Of a stretch of DNA of 16,659 nt, positions 7,845 to 14,887 are shown one piece after another. Position 1 is the first letter of the stretch; every line of letters begins with the position of its first letter. The notes under the pieces are model-generated. The model saw only the letters and a program-made list of their open reading frames with translations. It was not told the origin of the DNA and made no database searches. This DNA is from JANMDR01 sp031376425 (GTDB taxonomy: Bacteria > Pseudomonadota > Gammaproteobacteria > Burkholderiales > Usitatibacteraceae), in NCBI GenBank assembly GCA_031376425.1, contig JANMDR010000270.1:1-16659 (forward strand). The letters are read 5' to 3'. The position numbers and the translations under genes were made by a program.

Positions 7845-8378
7845 ATGAAAACATTTACTGTCCCAACATTCGAGCAAGTCAGCCCAACTAACCAAGCAAT
7901 GTTTGAGAACTTGAAAAAAGGCTTAGGCATGGTGCCCAACCTCTATGCAACCCTAGCGCATTCAGAAAACGCGCTGGGCAGCTATCTAACACTACAAAAC
8001 GCCAAGAGCAGCATTAACGGCAAGGCGCGTGAAGTGGTCAACCTCGTCGTCAGCCAAGTCAACAACTGCGAATACTGCCTTGCCGCCCACACCGTAATCG
8101 GCGGCATGGTTGGCTTTACCGCCGAGCAAGTCTTAGAAGTGCGGGGTGGCAGTGCCAGCTTCGATGCAAAATTGGATGCACTTGCCAAACTTACCAAAAA
8201 CATCGCCGTCAATCGTGGCCATGCCGACAGCACCGTCGTTGACGCATTCTTTGCCGCCGGTTGGACCGATGAAAACCTAGTCGATACCATCGTCACCATT
8301 GGCGATAAAACGATTACCAACTACTTGCACGGCGTTACAAAAGTGCCAGTGGATTTTCCCGCCGCACCAACATTGTAA
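7845..8378 (+). CDS. Carboxymuconolactone decarboxylase-family (AhpD-like) protein
   Basis: This 177-residue protein of the carboxymuconolactone decarboxylase/AhpD fold has the redox motif C75-E-Y-C78-L-A-A-H82, preceded by Glu63 (KAREVVNLVVSQ), the proton-relay arrangement of AhpD-type alkylhydroperoxidases. The CxxC pair suggests a thiol-based peroxidase or disulfide relay rather than the true decarboxylase of the protocatechuate pathway. The reading frame is open from 7806, but AGGAG at about 7833-7837 selects the ATG at 7845. It lies between the SDR and EamA genes of the same operon. The peroxiredoxin three genes on could be its functional partner. Confidence 0.92.
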   Translation: MKTFTVPTFEQVSPTNQAMFENLKKGLGMVPNLYATLAHSENALGSYLTLQNAKSSINGKAREVVNLVVSQVNNCEYCLAAHTVIGGMVGFTAEQVLEVRGGSASFDAKLDALAKLTKNIAVNRGHADSTVVDAFFAAGWTDENLVDTIVTIGDKTITNYLHGVTKVPVDFPAAPTL

Positions 8379-8418
8379 ATCTGCACCCACCACCCACCAT
8401 TATTTGCGCGAGGATCAT

Positions 8419-9369
8419 ATGAGCACAACAACACTTAGTATCTCAGTTGGGCAGCTACAGGCCGAGGCTACCGCGTCCGCGCGGAACCGCCTGCTTAAAG
8501 GCATTGCGGTTGGGCTACTCGCGGCAAGTATCGGTGCACTATATACCGTAGTGGCGCGCTGGGGCATCGTCAATGGTTTACAGTCGCCAGACCTGACGGT
8601 GCTGCGCTTCGGCGTAGCGGGCATCATCACGCTGCCAATTTTGCTATTGGCGTGGCAACAAGGGCGGCTACAGTTGCTATCCCGTTGGAAAATGTGGGCA
8701 ACGATCTCGCTTTTCGCCGGAACACCATTTGGCCTGTTGATGTTTGGCGCGTTACAACTCGCACCGCCCAGTCATGCGGCAGTTTTGCCATTTGCTTCCA
8801 TGAGTGTGATGGGCATGCTCATCAGCGCGTGGGTGCTGGGCGACAAGATCACAGCGCGCAAAGCGGTCGGTATCGCGATTGTTGTCGCCGGGCTGTTAAT
8901 TCTCTCCGGCGTTGAATCGTCTAGCTTTAGTGGACCGGCGTTGTTAGGCGACCTCATGTTCATCGCCGCCGGAACCTTGTGGGCAAGCTTCGGCGTGTTA
9001 TTGCGCAAACACAAGCTCGACCCAATGCTGGCAACGGCCGTTGTATCGTTCTCCGCATTGGTGACTTACGTGCCCGCCTATATGCTTTTGTCCGGCGGTC
9101 AGCGGTTAGTTGATGCAGCACCACAGGTGTTTTGGATCGAAGTATTGGTGCAGGGGGTGATCGCTGGTGCGGGAACCTTGTATACCTACGCCAAAATGGT
9201 TTCGCTGCTTGGGCCTGCACGCGCAGCCTTGTTTCCAGCGCTTGCGCCAGGGCTCGCTGCCCTGATGGCATGGCCGGTGCTGGCGCATGTTCCAACAGTG
9301 GCCGAGGCTGCGGGGCTGCTCGTTGCGATGGCAGGTTTGATTATTGCTGTAAAGAATTCGCCTAAGTAA
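8419..9369 (+). CDS. EamA/DMT-family transporter
   Basis: This 316-residue hydrophobic protein has two EamA repeats (about 28-155 and 165-305) and about ten predicted membrane helices. A polar N-terminal tail comes first, then helices such as GIAVGLLAASIGALYTVVAR and AVGIAIVVAGLLILSG, with a conserved helix-end proline in the first repeat (LAPPSHAAVLPF). Members of this drug/metabolite transporter superfamily export or import small metabolites across the inner membrane. GAGGA at 8410-8414 selects the ATG at 8419 over an upstream in-frame start at 8299 that would overlap the previous gene. It is the third gene of the operon, 40 bp after the AhpD-like gene, and probably exports a product or toxic intermediate of the pathway (inference). 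Confidence 0.93.
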   Translation: MSTTTLSISVGQLQAEATASARNRLLKGIAVGLLAASIGALYTVVARWGIVNGLQSPDLTVLRFGVAGIITLPILLLAWQQGRLQLLSRWKMWATISLFAGTPFGLLMFGALQLAPPSHAAVLPFASMSVMGMLISAWVLGDKITARKAVGIAIVVAGLLILSGVESSSFSGPALLGDLMFIAAGTLWASFGVLLRKHKLDPMLATAVVSFSALVTYVPAYMLLSGGQRLVDAAPQVFWIEVLVQGVIAGAGTLYTYAKMVSLLGPARAALFPALAPGLAALMAWPVLAHVPTVAEAAGLLVAMAGLIIAVKNSPK

Positions 9370-9418
9370 CGACTAACCCATTAAACACCATTAAACCTAC
9401 ACAACCAAGGACACAAAA

Positions 9419-10096
9419 ATGCAAACTACCATCGACCTACCTCAAACACTGACAGCGCAGCTTGCCGAAGTTAAAGCCAATTCTAAGTTGCGTGCTGCAC
9501 CTGAACGCACCGCACTGATGGAGGCATCAACGGCAACATTGAAAGCCAGCGGCATTGAGCAACGCGCGCTCGGCGTGGGTGACTTGGCACCTGATCTCAC
9601 CCTACCAAACGCACTGAGCCAATCTGTACGTTTGCAAGCGTTTTGGCAGCGCGGGCCGCTGGTGGTTATTTTTTATCGCGGTGGATGGTGCCCGTATTGC
9701 AATCTTGAATTGCGGGCATGGCAACAACACCTGCCGGCATTGGCAGCGCTAGGGGCAAACCTTGTTGCAGTGTCCCCGCAAACGCCAGATAATTCCCTGA
9801 CCACCGCAGAGAAAAACACCTTGGCCTATCCCGTTCTGAGCGACTCAACACTCGCAGCGGCAGAAGCATTTGGTATCGCGTTCACGCTGCACCCTGAGCT
9901 TGTTGATCTTTACACCAGCTTCGGCAACGATTTGCCTGAACTTAATGGTAACGGTAAATGGGTTCTACCATTACCGGCAACTTATGTGATTGATCGAGGT
10001 GGACGCATAGTGTTCGCACATATCGATGCAGATTATCGCGAGCGCGCTGAGCCCGCAGATGTGTTGGCCGCAGTGGCAAAGTTGGCTACAACGTAG
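9419..10096 (+). CDS. AhpC/TSA-family peroxiredoxin-like protein
   Basis: This 225-residue thioredoxin-fold protein has FYRGGWCPYC, with Cys91 and Cys94, preceded by a helical N-terminal extension (1-50) and GVGDLAPDLTLPNA at about 52-65. It is of the peroxiredoxin-like/AhpC-TSA group in which the CxxC sits where the peroxidatic cysteine lies. It should reduce peroxides or protein disulfides in the cytoplasm; there is no signal peptide. AAGGA at 9407-9411 lies 7 nt before the ATG. It is the fourth and last gene of the LysR-linked operon, 49 bp after EamA. Its TAG stop abuts the decayed saccharopine dehydrogenase-like fragment, so no terminator of its own is present. Confidence 0.92.
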   Translation: MQTTIDLPQTLTAQLAEVKANSKLRAAPERTALMEASTATLKASGIEQRALGVGDLAPDLTLPNALSQSVRLQAFWQRGPLVVIFYRGGWCPYCNLELRAWQQHLPALAALGANLVAVSPQTPDNSLTTAEKNTLAYPVLSDSTLAAAEAFGIAFTLHPELVDLYTSFGNDLPELNGNGKWVLPLPATYVIDRGGRIVFAHIDADYRERAEPADVLAAVAKLATT

Positions 10097-10246
10097 TGCG
10101 TTTTTTGCAAACGCGCTGATTACTGCGACCTCCCCGGCGAACCAGCTTGAATACGCCGCATGATTACCCTATATGCTGATGCTGCGGCAGCATGCGGTGC
10201 CCGCGTAGTTAACTGCTTCGGCTTTGATTTTATCCCGTCTGGTTAG
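10097..10246 (+). pseudogene. Decayed internal fragment of a second saccharopine dehydrogenase-like gene
   Basis: Positions 10118-10241 align without gaps to 4619-4742 of the intact gene (residues 115-155). I hand-counted 100 identities in 124, with 18 of 24 differences at third codon positions. Weaker similarity reaches back to GTGCG at 10096-10100. The Trp125 codon is TGA here (10148-10150). After CCGTCTG the copy jumps to the gene's end, with TAG and a G-tract as at 5528-5536, so about 780 bp are deleted. The N-terminal part is also missing. The bias toward silent changes means it was a functional paralogue under selection before it decayed. It cannot make a working protein. Confidence 0.88.
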
Positions 10247-10498
10247 GGGGGGGGAGTGTCGTTACGTTTTTGCATCAAGAAATACGGCGTTATTGTTGGG
10301 CTTCGTTTTCACCGTTGCTAACCACCCCGTCCCTACGGGCCACCCCTCCACAGAGGGGAATTGAGCGCGGATCAATTGCCTCTGGTGGTTTTAGATTTTA
10401 GATCGTAATATTAGCCCCCCCTGTGTATGCGTGCACGGTGTAATTCCCCTCTGTGGAGGGGTGCCTCGGAGGGGCGGGGTGGTTGCGGTGGTTGCAGC
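10246..10498. repeat. G-tract/inverted-repeat element, copy B
   Basis: This second copy of the element at 5530-5788 starts with nine G. The left arm (10337-10362) is identical to that of copy A over 26 bp, and the right arm matches for 22 bp (10442-10463) before diverging at GCCTCGG. By eye the inner part is about 90% identical, with a short deletion near 10400. It follows the gene fragment in the same relative order as copy A follows the intact gene. Confidence 0.8.
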
Positions 10499-10558
10499 AC
10501 ATCAAATACCAGCATAGCTACAGCCCATCAAAATAAATTAACGTACGCCCATAATTGA

Positions 10559-10692
10559 GGGGGGCAATGTTGGCAGCGTCGCTACGTGCTTGTACTAAAA
10601 ATACGGTGCTATCGGGCTTCGTTTTCACCGTTGCTAACCTCCCCGGCTGTGTTGGGCGAAAAATATTTCGCCCCCCCTCCACAGAGTGCAAT
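10559..10692. repeat. Partial element copy C with REP-like hairpin
   Basis: A G-run at 10559-10564 is followed by a partial copy of the same element to about 10650, sharing TTGTACTAAAAATACGG with copy A and GGGCTTCGTTTTCACCGTTG with copy B. It then breaks off into a hairpin GGGCGAAA-4 nt-TTTCGCCC (10654-10673), related to the repeats at 113-142, and a scrap of the inverted-repeat arm (CCCTCCACAGAG). The 60 bp between copies B and C show nothing recognisable. The area is a mosaic of repeats with no credible gene. Confidence 0.7.
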
Positions 10693-10752
10693 ATGCCTAC
10701 CGTGCAATCAAGGTAGCGCCACTCGTAGGGGCCAATCACCAAACAACACGAT

Positions 10753-10800
10753 AGTATTATAGTAATAAATAATGTTTCTATAATATTGTTGTGCTATGAT
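10753..10800 (+). promoter_or_regulatory. Promoter and operator of the toxin-antitoxin pair
   Basis: AGTATTATAG (10753-10762) and CTATAATATT (10778-10787) form an inverted repeat (9 of 10 pairs) around a 15-nt spacer. Directly after it, TGCTATGAT (10792-10800) is an extended -10 promoter. A TATAAT also lies inside the right arm. An Xre-type antitoxin bound to the repeat would cover the promoter, giving the autorepression usual for these modules. The site is strikingly AT-rich against its surroundings. Confidence 0.6.
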
Positions 10801-10837
10801 TTAGCTAATTCCACTCAAGCGCAAACAAGGAACCAAA

Positions 10838-11239
10838 ATGTCTGCCGTCCTTCAATCTAAAAACTACGCACCGGCACCCGAAGATAGGGGCGCGCTGGCT
10901 AAGATGGTGATGGCATTGCTGGATCACTGGAAATTGACAACCGATGACCAAGCATCCATGTTGGGTTTAGCCGCTGGTAACCGTGCCACGTTGACACGCT
11001 ATCGCAAAGGGGAGGGTATAGGTGCCAGCCGCGATCAATACGAGCGTGTGGGGCACTTGCTGGGCATTCATAAAAACTTACGGATGTTGTTCCCGCAAAA
11101 TCGTGATTTGGCTTATAAGTGGATGACTGCACGCAATAAAGCTTTTGACAACCTTGCACCCGTTGATGTGGTTCGAGAATATGGGTTTGTGGGTTTGTTA
11201 ATGGTTCGCGCCTATTTAGATCGTGCGCGTGGGCTTTGA
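10838..11239 (+). CDS. Xre/MbcA/ParS-type antitoxin (DUF2384)
   Basis: This 133-residue protein has an Xre-like helix-turn-helix in the N-terminal half (about 25-62, DHWKLTTDDQASMLGLAAGN then TLTRYRKGE) and a C-terminal MbcA/ParS/Xre antitoxin toxin-binding domain (about 70-130, HLLGIHKNLRMLFP, then LAPVDVVREYGFVGLLMVRA). These antitoxins block the active site of a RES toxin and repress their own promoter through the helix-turn-helix. AAGGA at 10827-10831 precedes the ATG by 6 nt. The toxin gene follows with 2 nt between stop and ATG, the standard antitoxin-first order. Confidence 0.92.
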   Translation: MSAVLQSKNYAPAPEDRGALAKMVMALLDHWKLTTDDQASMLGLAAGNRATLTRYRKGEGIGASRDQYERVGHLLGIHKNLRMLFPQNRDLAYKWMTARNKAFDNLAPVDVVREYGFVGLLMVRAYLDRARGL

Positions 11240-11241
11240 TA

Positions 11242-11949
11242 ATGGATGGGTTATTCACCAACCTAAAGCTGCAGGATGTGCACCACGATGTGATGCGCAA
11301 TATCGTGTCTATTCGTCAATCGCAAGATTTATTTGATGATCTGTCGCAACACCCGGATGATTGGCTATTGGCGCAGCGAATCGAGGATGACGTGAAGCCT
11401 TATTCCTACGCATCAAAATCGCCAATTATTGATCGGCCATTTGAAGAAGCAGCTTGGCGCAATGTAATAGAATGGCCGTTTAAACACTGGCAGAATAGTC
11501 GGTTTTCCGATGGTAGTTATGGTGTTTGGTATGGCTGTGATTCGCTGGAAACTAGCGTTTATGAAACCGCGTTTCACTGGTTCAATGGCCTGCTTTGCGA
11601 TGCCGGATTTGAAAATGAACAAGTTGTAGGCGAGCGCAAAGTATACAAAGTGGCATGTGCCGCCGCACTCCTAGATTTGCGCTTAAGCGCTGTAAAGTAC
11701 AAAAGATTGGTTCACAAAACCGATTACAGCTACACCCAATCCGTAGGCGCAAGAATGCACCGCGAAGGCCATCCAGGATTAATAACACAATCGGCGCGGC
11801 ACGATAAAGGCTGCAACTATGTCGTGTTCAATGCACAAGTGTTGTCGAACCCTAGGCACCACTGCCAACTAACTTATCGGCTGGATGGCAAGCATATCAG
11901 GGTTGAGAAAACGCTAGGGGTTCAATGGCTGAAAGTAGCTGCAGCGTAA
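11242..11949 (+). CDS. RES-domain toxin (NAD+ phosphorylase family)
   Basis: This 235-residue RES-domain protein has the family's polar residues in order: Arg87 (SRFSDGSYG), Tyr97 (GVWYG), Glu103/Glu108 (SLETSVYE) and Ser184 (TQSARHDKG), the last followed by the typical CNYVVFN strand. RES toxins degrade NAD+ and arrest growth when the antitoxin is lost. The length fits the longer RES group, with an N-terminal extension of about 80 residues. I chose the ATG at 11242; a TTG at 11236 overlapping the antitoxin stop would add two residues. All catalytic positions are present, so the toxin looks intact. Confidence 0.9.
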   Translation: MDGLFTNLKLQDVHHDVMRNIVSIRQSQDLFDDLSQHPDDWLLAQRIEDDVKPYSYASKSPIIDRPFEEAAWRNVIEWPFKHWQNSRFSDGSYGVWYGCDSLETSVYETAFHWFNGLLCDAGFENEQVVGERKVYKVACAAALLDLRLSAVKYKRLVHKTDYSYTQSVGARMHREGHPGLITQSARHDKGCNYVVFNAQVLSNPRHHCQLTYRLDGKHIRVEKTLGVQWLKVAAA

Positions 11950-12084
11950 CCTTGGTGCGTCCCGTAGGGGCGAATAATCATTCGCCCGTAACTTAAAATA
12001 CCCACCTATATTTGCACCGAAGGGCGGTGAAGTACGGGCACGGCATGCCGTGCCCGTACGTATGGTCTATGCCGTGCAAACAAA
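11950..12084. repeat. Convergent-gene spacer with REP hairpin and 28-bp perfect palindrome
   Basis: Between the convergent RES and patatin genes sit two hairpin-forming repeats. The first is GGGCGAAT (11968-11975), a 4-nt loop and ATTCGCCC (11980-11987). It is the reverse complement of the repeat cores at 1-60 and 170-227, and is followed by a shared TTTGCACCGA. The second is a perfect 28-bp palindrome at 12032-12059 centred on GGCATGCC, with half-site GTACGGGCACGGCA. The two may act as a bidirectional transcription stop, but neither has a T-tract. Confidence 0.8.
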
Positions 12085-14736
12085 TTAGGAAAAAAGCTTG
12101 CCCCCCAGTTCCACTCCAAGACGCCGATAACTTTCCCACTGCGCGTCATCGAAGAATTGGTCTGCCGTTGATTCCTGCGGGAAGGTGGGATGCGCACCTT
12201 TGTACTCGCTTACATCATGCGGTGATTGATCAAGTACTGCGGGCTTCACAACCAATAAAATGGATGAGCAACCGTTTAGAACATTGCCATCCTCGTCTTT
12301 GAAGGTCACGCAATAAGCAAGTACAAATTTGGCTCGTGGCTTCGGTACTATCGCTGTTGGATCTTGCGCTTGGGCTGCGCGTATTTCTTCGGCATTGCTC
12401 GCTACGCAGGCACCGATGTTTTGCCCAAACAAATTGCCTAGTCTCGGGTCGTTACCCGCCAGTGGTTCAAATTCGGCACGAAAATCTATGCGTGAGAGCC
12501 GCATCAGATTCGCTAAATCCCCAAACTTATATTCGGGATCGGCACCGCAATCACAGCATACAATCACGGGTACTTTGCGGCGCAATAACTCGTAGACCCC
12601 CGTGTTCTCAAAATGCCCCCCGTCGCTGAGATACCAGTGCGTTCCGTCCGTGCCATTGAATTTTGCGTAGGTTTCGCGAAGCAGATAAGTTTGGTTGCGG
12701 AAAATCGATGTTAAAGAGCTTGCGGACCGTTTGCCTTTCACCGATTTGCCCGCAAACCACCACCAACCTAATCTAGCGTTGGCGAACATGAGTGCGATAG
12801 ATGCGCCCAGCGCCGTGTTTTGCCCCATTCCGGTGCTAACGGCGGCACCGGAGATACCAATCCAGCTGCCTATCGAGAGTTCAGCAGGCGCTGATTTTGT
12901 AGGCACGGCGGGCGCTGACTTGGCAGGCGCAGGAGGTGGCACATCGCCATAATGAAAGCCATCTGCGTTAAAGCCATCGGCGGAGATGGTCATTGGAATA
13001 CCCTTACGGTCACGCTGCGTTAGCGCATCGCCACTGCCCGTCGTTGCGTTGATCGTGACATTGATGATGTGTGCTGGCCCAGCATGTTTAGCAGTGGCGC
13101 TGAAGTATTCGCTGAGTGTGAAGTCGTCTTTATCATGCGCTTCGGTCACCTTAGATTTTCCGTTTGCATCAAATCGCGCAGCGTTGGACGCACCCAAATA
13201 GGCACGCCTTAAACGCGCACCGTACAAAGGCTGTAATGTTGAGAGGTTCACAAAGCCAAGAAAATAACCTGACGCAACCGTTAACGCCAGAAGCACCATA
13301 CCCACAAGGGCCAGGTAGGTGAACGATGGTGCAAGGGTGTGCAGCCAAATTATTGAACTAGGGATAACTGGGCTTGGGGCACGCCACTGGAACACAACGC
13401 CAGTGGTGATGACCTGCCACGCAAGCAGCAGCATCATGAATAACAGCACGCCCACAACGCCGATCACCGCATCGAACGGGAGTTTCTTGAGAATACCGCT
13501 TGGTTCGGTATCGGCAACCTTTGGTAAGTGTCGGAGCGCTGTCACCGCTGCGACGATGGCGGCACCAATGCCGCCGACCGTGAGCGGATCCGATTGATTC
13601 ACACTGAGCCAAAGATAGAGCGATTGACCAAGCGTTTCTAACGTCGCAAAACCAAGCAGTATCAGTGATATCCAAAGGGCACTGCTTAGGTCACGCGTGA
13701 TCTGGGCGCGGAATTTAACGACGGATTGCGCACCGCGCCCGAGAACATAGGTCAATGCTATTAGCAAGATTATTGCTATTGTGCCTATGGTGAGCAGGCT
13801 GATTGGCGTGATGTCATTTTCGATACCGAACGTTGGTGACCAAGCCACAAAAATGGTCAATGCGCTCAAGATAAGCAAAACGGCTAAGGCCGCGAGCGTC
13901 GCGGCAGACCACATCGGACTATTGCTACCTGATTTTTCTTGATTCAACCAATAAGCTACACCGAAGGGAATCAAGCCGAGTAGTACAAACAAGCCCGCAA
14001 TGGCAAACCAAGGGCTCCACCAGATTGTCAGATTGGATTCATTGCAAACGCTCTTAGCCGCGCTACAAGCTGGCTGCATGAACTTCTCCAGCGCCATCGC
14101 GCTTTCAAATATTTTGGCCGTGCTCAAGCGGAACATATACATCAAAAAAAACACGGCCACTAAAGAGACGCCAATTACATAGTGCACAGCGCACAGGTTG
14201 CGCAAGGTTATCGCAATATCAAAGAATAAATCGCCTGAGTTGTTGGGCGCTAAATATCGGCCATTGTCCCGCAACCAACGCAGTGGCCGGTCAGTCTCAG
14301 AGTTATGCTGTCCCATACGGCCAGGCGGATCACACTTTAATACTTTAAAGGTTTCGTCCGCGTTGGCTTTTGCACCTGCGTTAGCGTTGTTGTTCCCGAC
14401 ACTCGCGCGCCGAAAAAGACCCGACAAAAAGCCTCCCACATAGCCGCCGCCACTCACGGTAGAAAGATAGTCAAACCGCGCCAATAGCGGTATTGCATGG
14501 TTCTTTGAATCGTCTAGGTCGTCCTTCTGGTGGTGTGAAGCCTTGGCCAGCGATTGCAGAAAGCCCAAGCAAAAAGTGGCGCTGCGAATTCCTCCGCCTG
14601 ACAATGCCAGTCCCCAGAGTTTTGCGGTGTCGTGCGCATTGGTGCTCGACTGCTCATACAAAACACCGCGCCGATTCTCGATTTCTTTTTTTTCTTCCGG
14701 ATACGTTTCAATTGTATCGTCGGTGTCTTTGCTCAT
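12085..14736 (-). CDS. Large patatin-like phospholipase with embedded membrane domain
   Basis: This 883-residue patatin-like acyl hydrolase has GGGIRSATF at 47-55 as the oxyanion loop, the nucleophile in STVSGGGYVGG (Ser95), and the catalytic Asp705 in LSDGGHFENTG. Between Ser95 and Asp705 lie about eight hydrophobic helices (about residues 185-495), then a Pro/Ala-rich linker with KSAPA repeats (about 592-615). An even helix count would place both catalytic halves on the cytoplasmic face. It should cleave acyl esters of membrane lipids. The reading frame is open from 14778, but AAGGGA 8 nt before the ATG at 14736 selects that start. The position -2 to the serine is Thr, not Gly; I believe this is usual for this long membrane group, but that is from memory. 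The gene lies 151 bp downstream of the secreted-protein gene, same strand, possibly one transcript. The lipid substrate is unknown. Confidence 0.9.
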   Translation of the reverse strand: MSKDTDDTIETYPEEKKEIENRRGVLYEQSSTNAHDTAKLWGLALSGGGIRSATFCLGFLQSLAKASHHQKDDLDDSKNHAIPLLARFDYLSTVSGGGYVGGFLSGLFRRASVGNNNANAGAKANADETFKVLKCDPPGRMGQHNSETDRPLRWLRDNGRYLAPNNSGDLFFDIAITLRNLCAVHYVIGVSLVAVFFLMYMFRLSTAKIFESAMALEKFMQPACSAAKSVCNESNLTIWWSPWFAIAGLFVLLGLIPFGVAYWLNQEKSGSNSPMWSAATLAALAVLLILSALTIFVAWSPTFGIENDITPISLLTIGTIAIILLIALTYVLGRGAQSVVKFRAQITRDLSSALWISLILLGFATLETLGQSLYLWLSVNQSDPLTVGGIGAAIVAAVTALRHLPKVADTEPSGILKKLPFDAVIGVVGVLLFMMLLLAWQVITTGVVFQWRAPSPVIPSSIIWLHTLAPSFTYLALVGMVLLALTVASGYFLGFVNLSTLQPLYGARLRRAYLGASNAARFDANGKSKVTEAHDKDDFTLSEYFSATAKHAGPAHIINVTINATTGSGDALTQRDRKGIPMTISADGFNADGFHYGDVPPPAPAKSAPAVPTKSAPAELSIGSWIGISGAAVSTGMGQNTALGASIALMFANARLGWWWFAGKSVKGKRSASSLTSIFRNQTYLLRETYAKFNGTDGTHWYLSDGGHFENTGVYELLRRKVPVIVCCDCGADPEYKFGDLANLMRLSRIDFRAEFEPLAGNDPRLGNLFGQNIGACVASNAEEIRAAQAQDPTAIVPKPRAKFVLAYCVTFKDEDGNVLNGCSSILLVVKPAVLDQSPHDVSEYKGAHPTFPQESTADQFFDDAQWESYRRLGVELGGKLFS

Positions 14737-14887
14737 TTTCAATTTCCCTTCGCAAGTTTGACGCATACCAGACTGCAACTATCAGTGTATACCGAATGAA
14801 TATATTGATGCTACAGCGAAGTACCACGTATCAACTTAGCCCACGCCCTATCCCAGTATCATCAACCACTTCGCGTTTCAATCAAAG

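Noticed and set aside
8299..8418. Upstream start for the EamA transporter
   Set aside because: It would overlap the end of the AhpD-like gene and add a non-membrane Cys/His-rich tail; GAGGA directly before 8419 marks the real start.
10518..10742. A 74-codon minus-strand frame between repeat copy C and the toxin-antitoxin promoter
   Set aside because: Almost all of it is translated repeat sequence (element copy C and a hairpin), it has no ribosome-binding site and no recognisable domain.
12032..12059. Palindrome as a simple rho-independent terminator
   Set aside because: It is perfectly symmetrical without a loop and no T-run follows on either strand; a half copy at the window edge points to a repeat instead.
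14452..14454. Patatin considered inactive because Thr rather than Gly stands two residues before the serine
   Set aside because: The surrounding STVSGGGY is, as far as I recall, the normal form in long membrane-type patatin-like proteins, and both the oxyanion loop and the DGG aspartate are intact.
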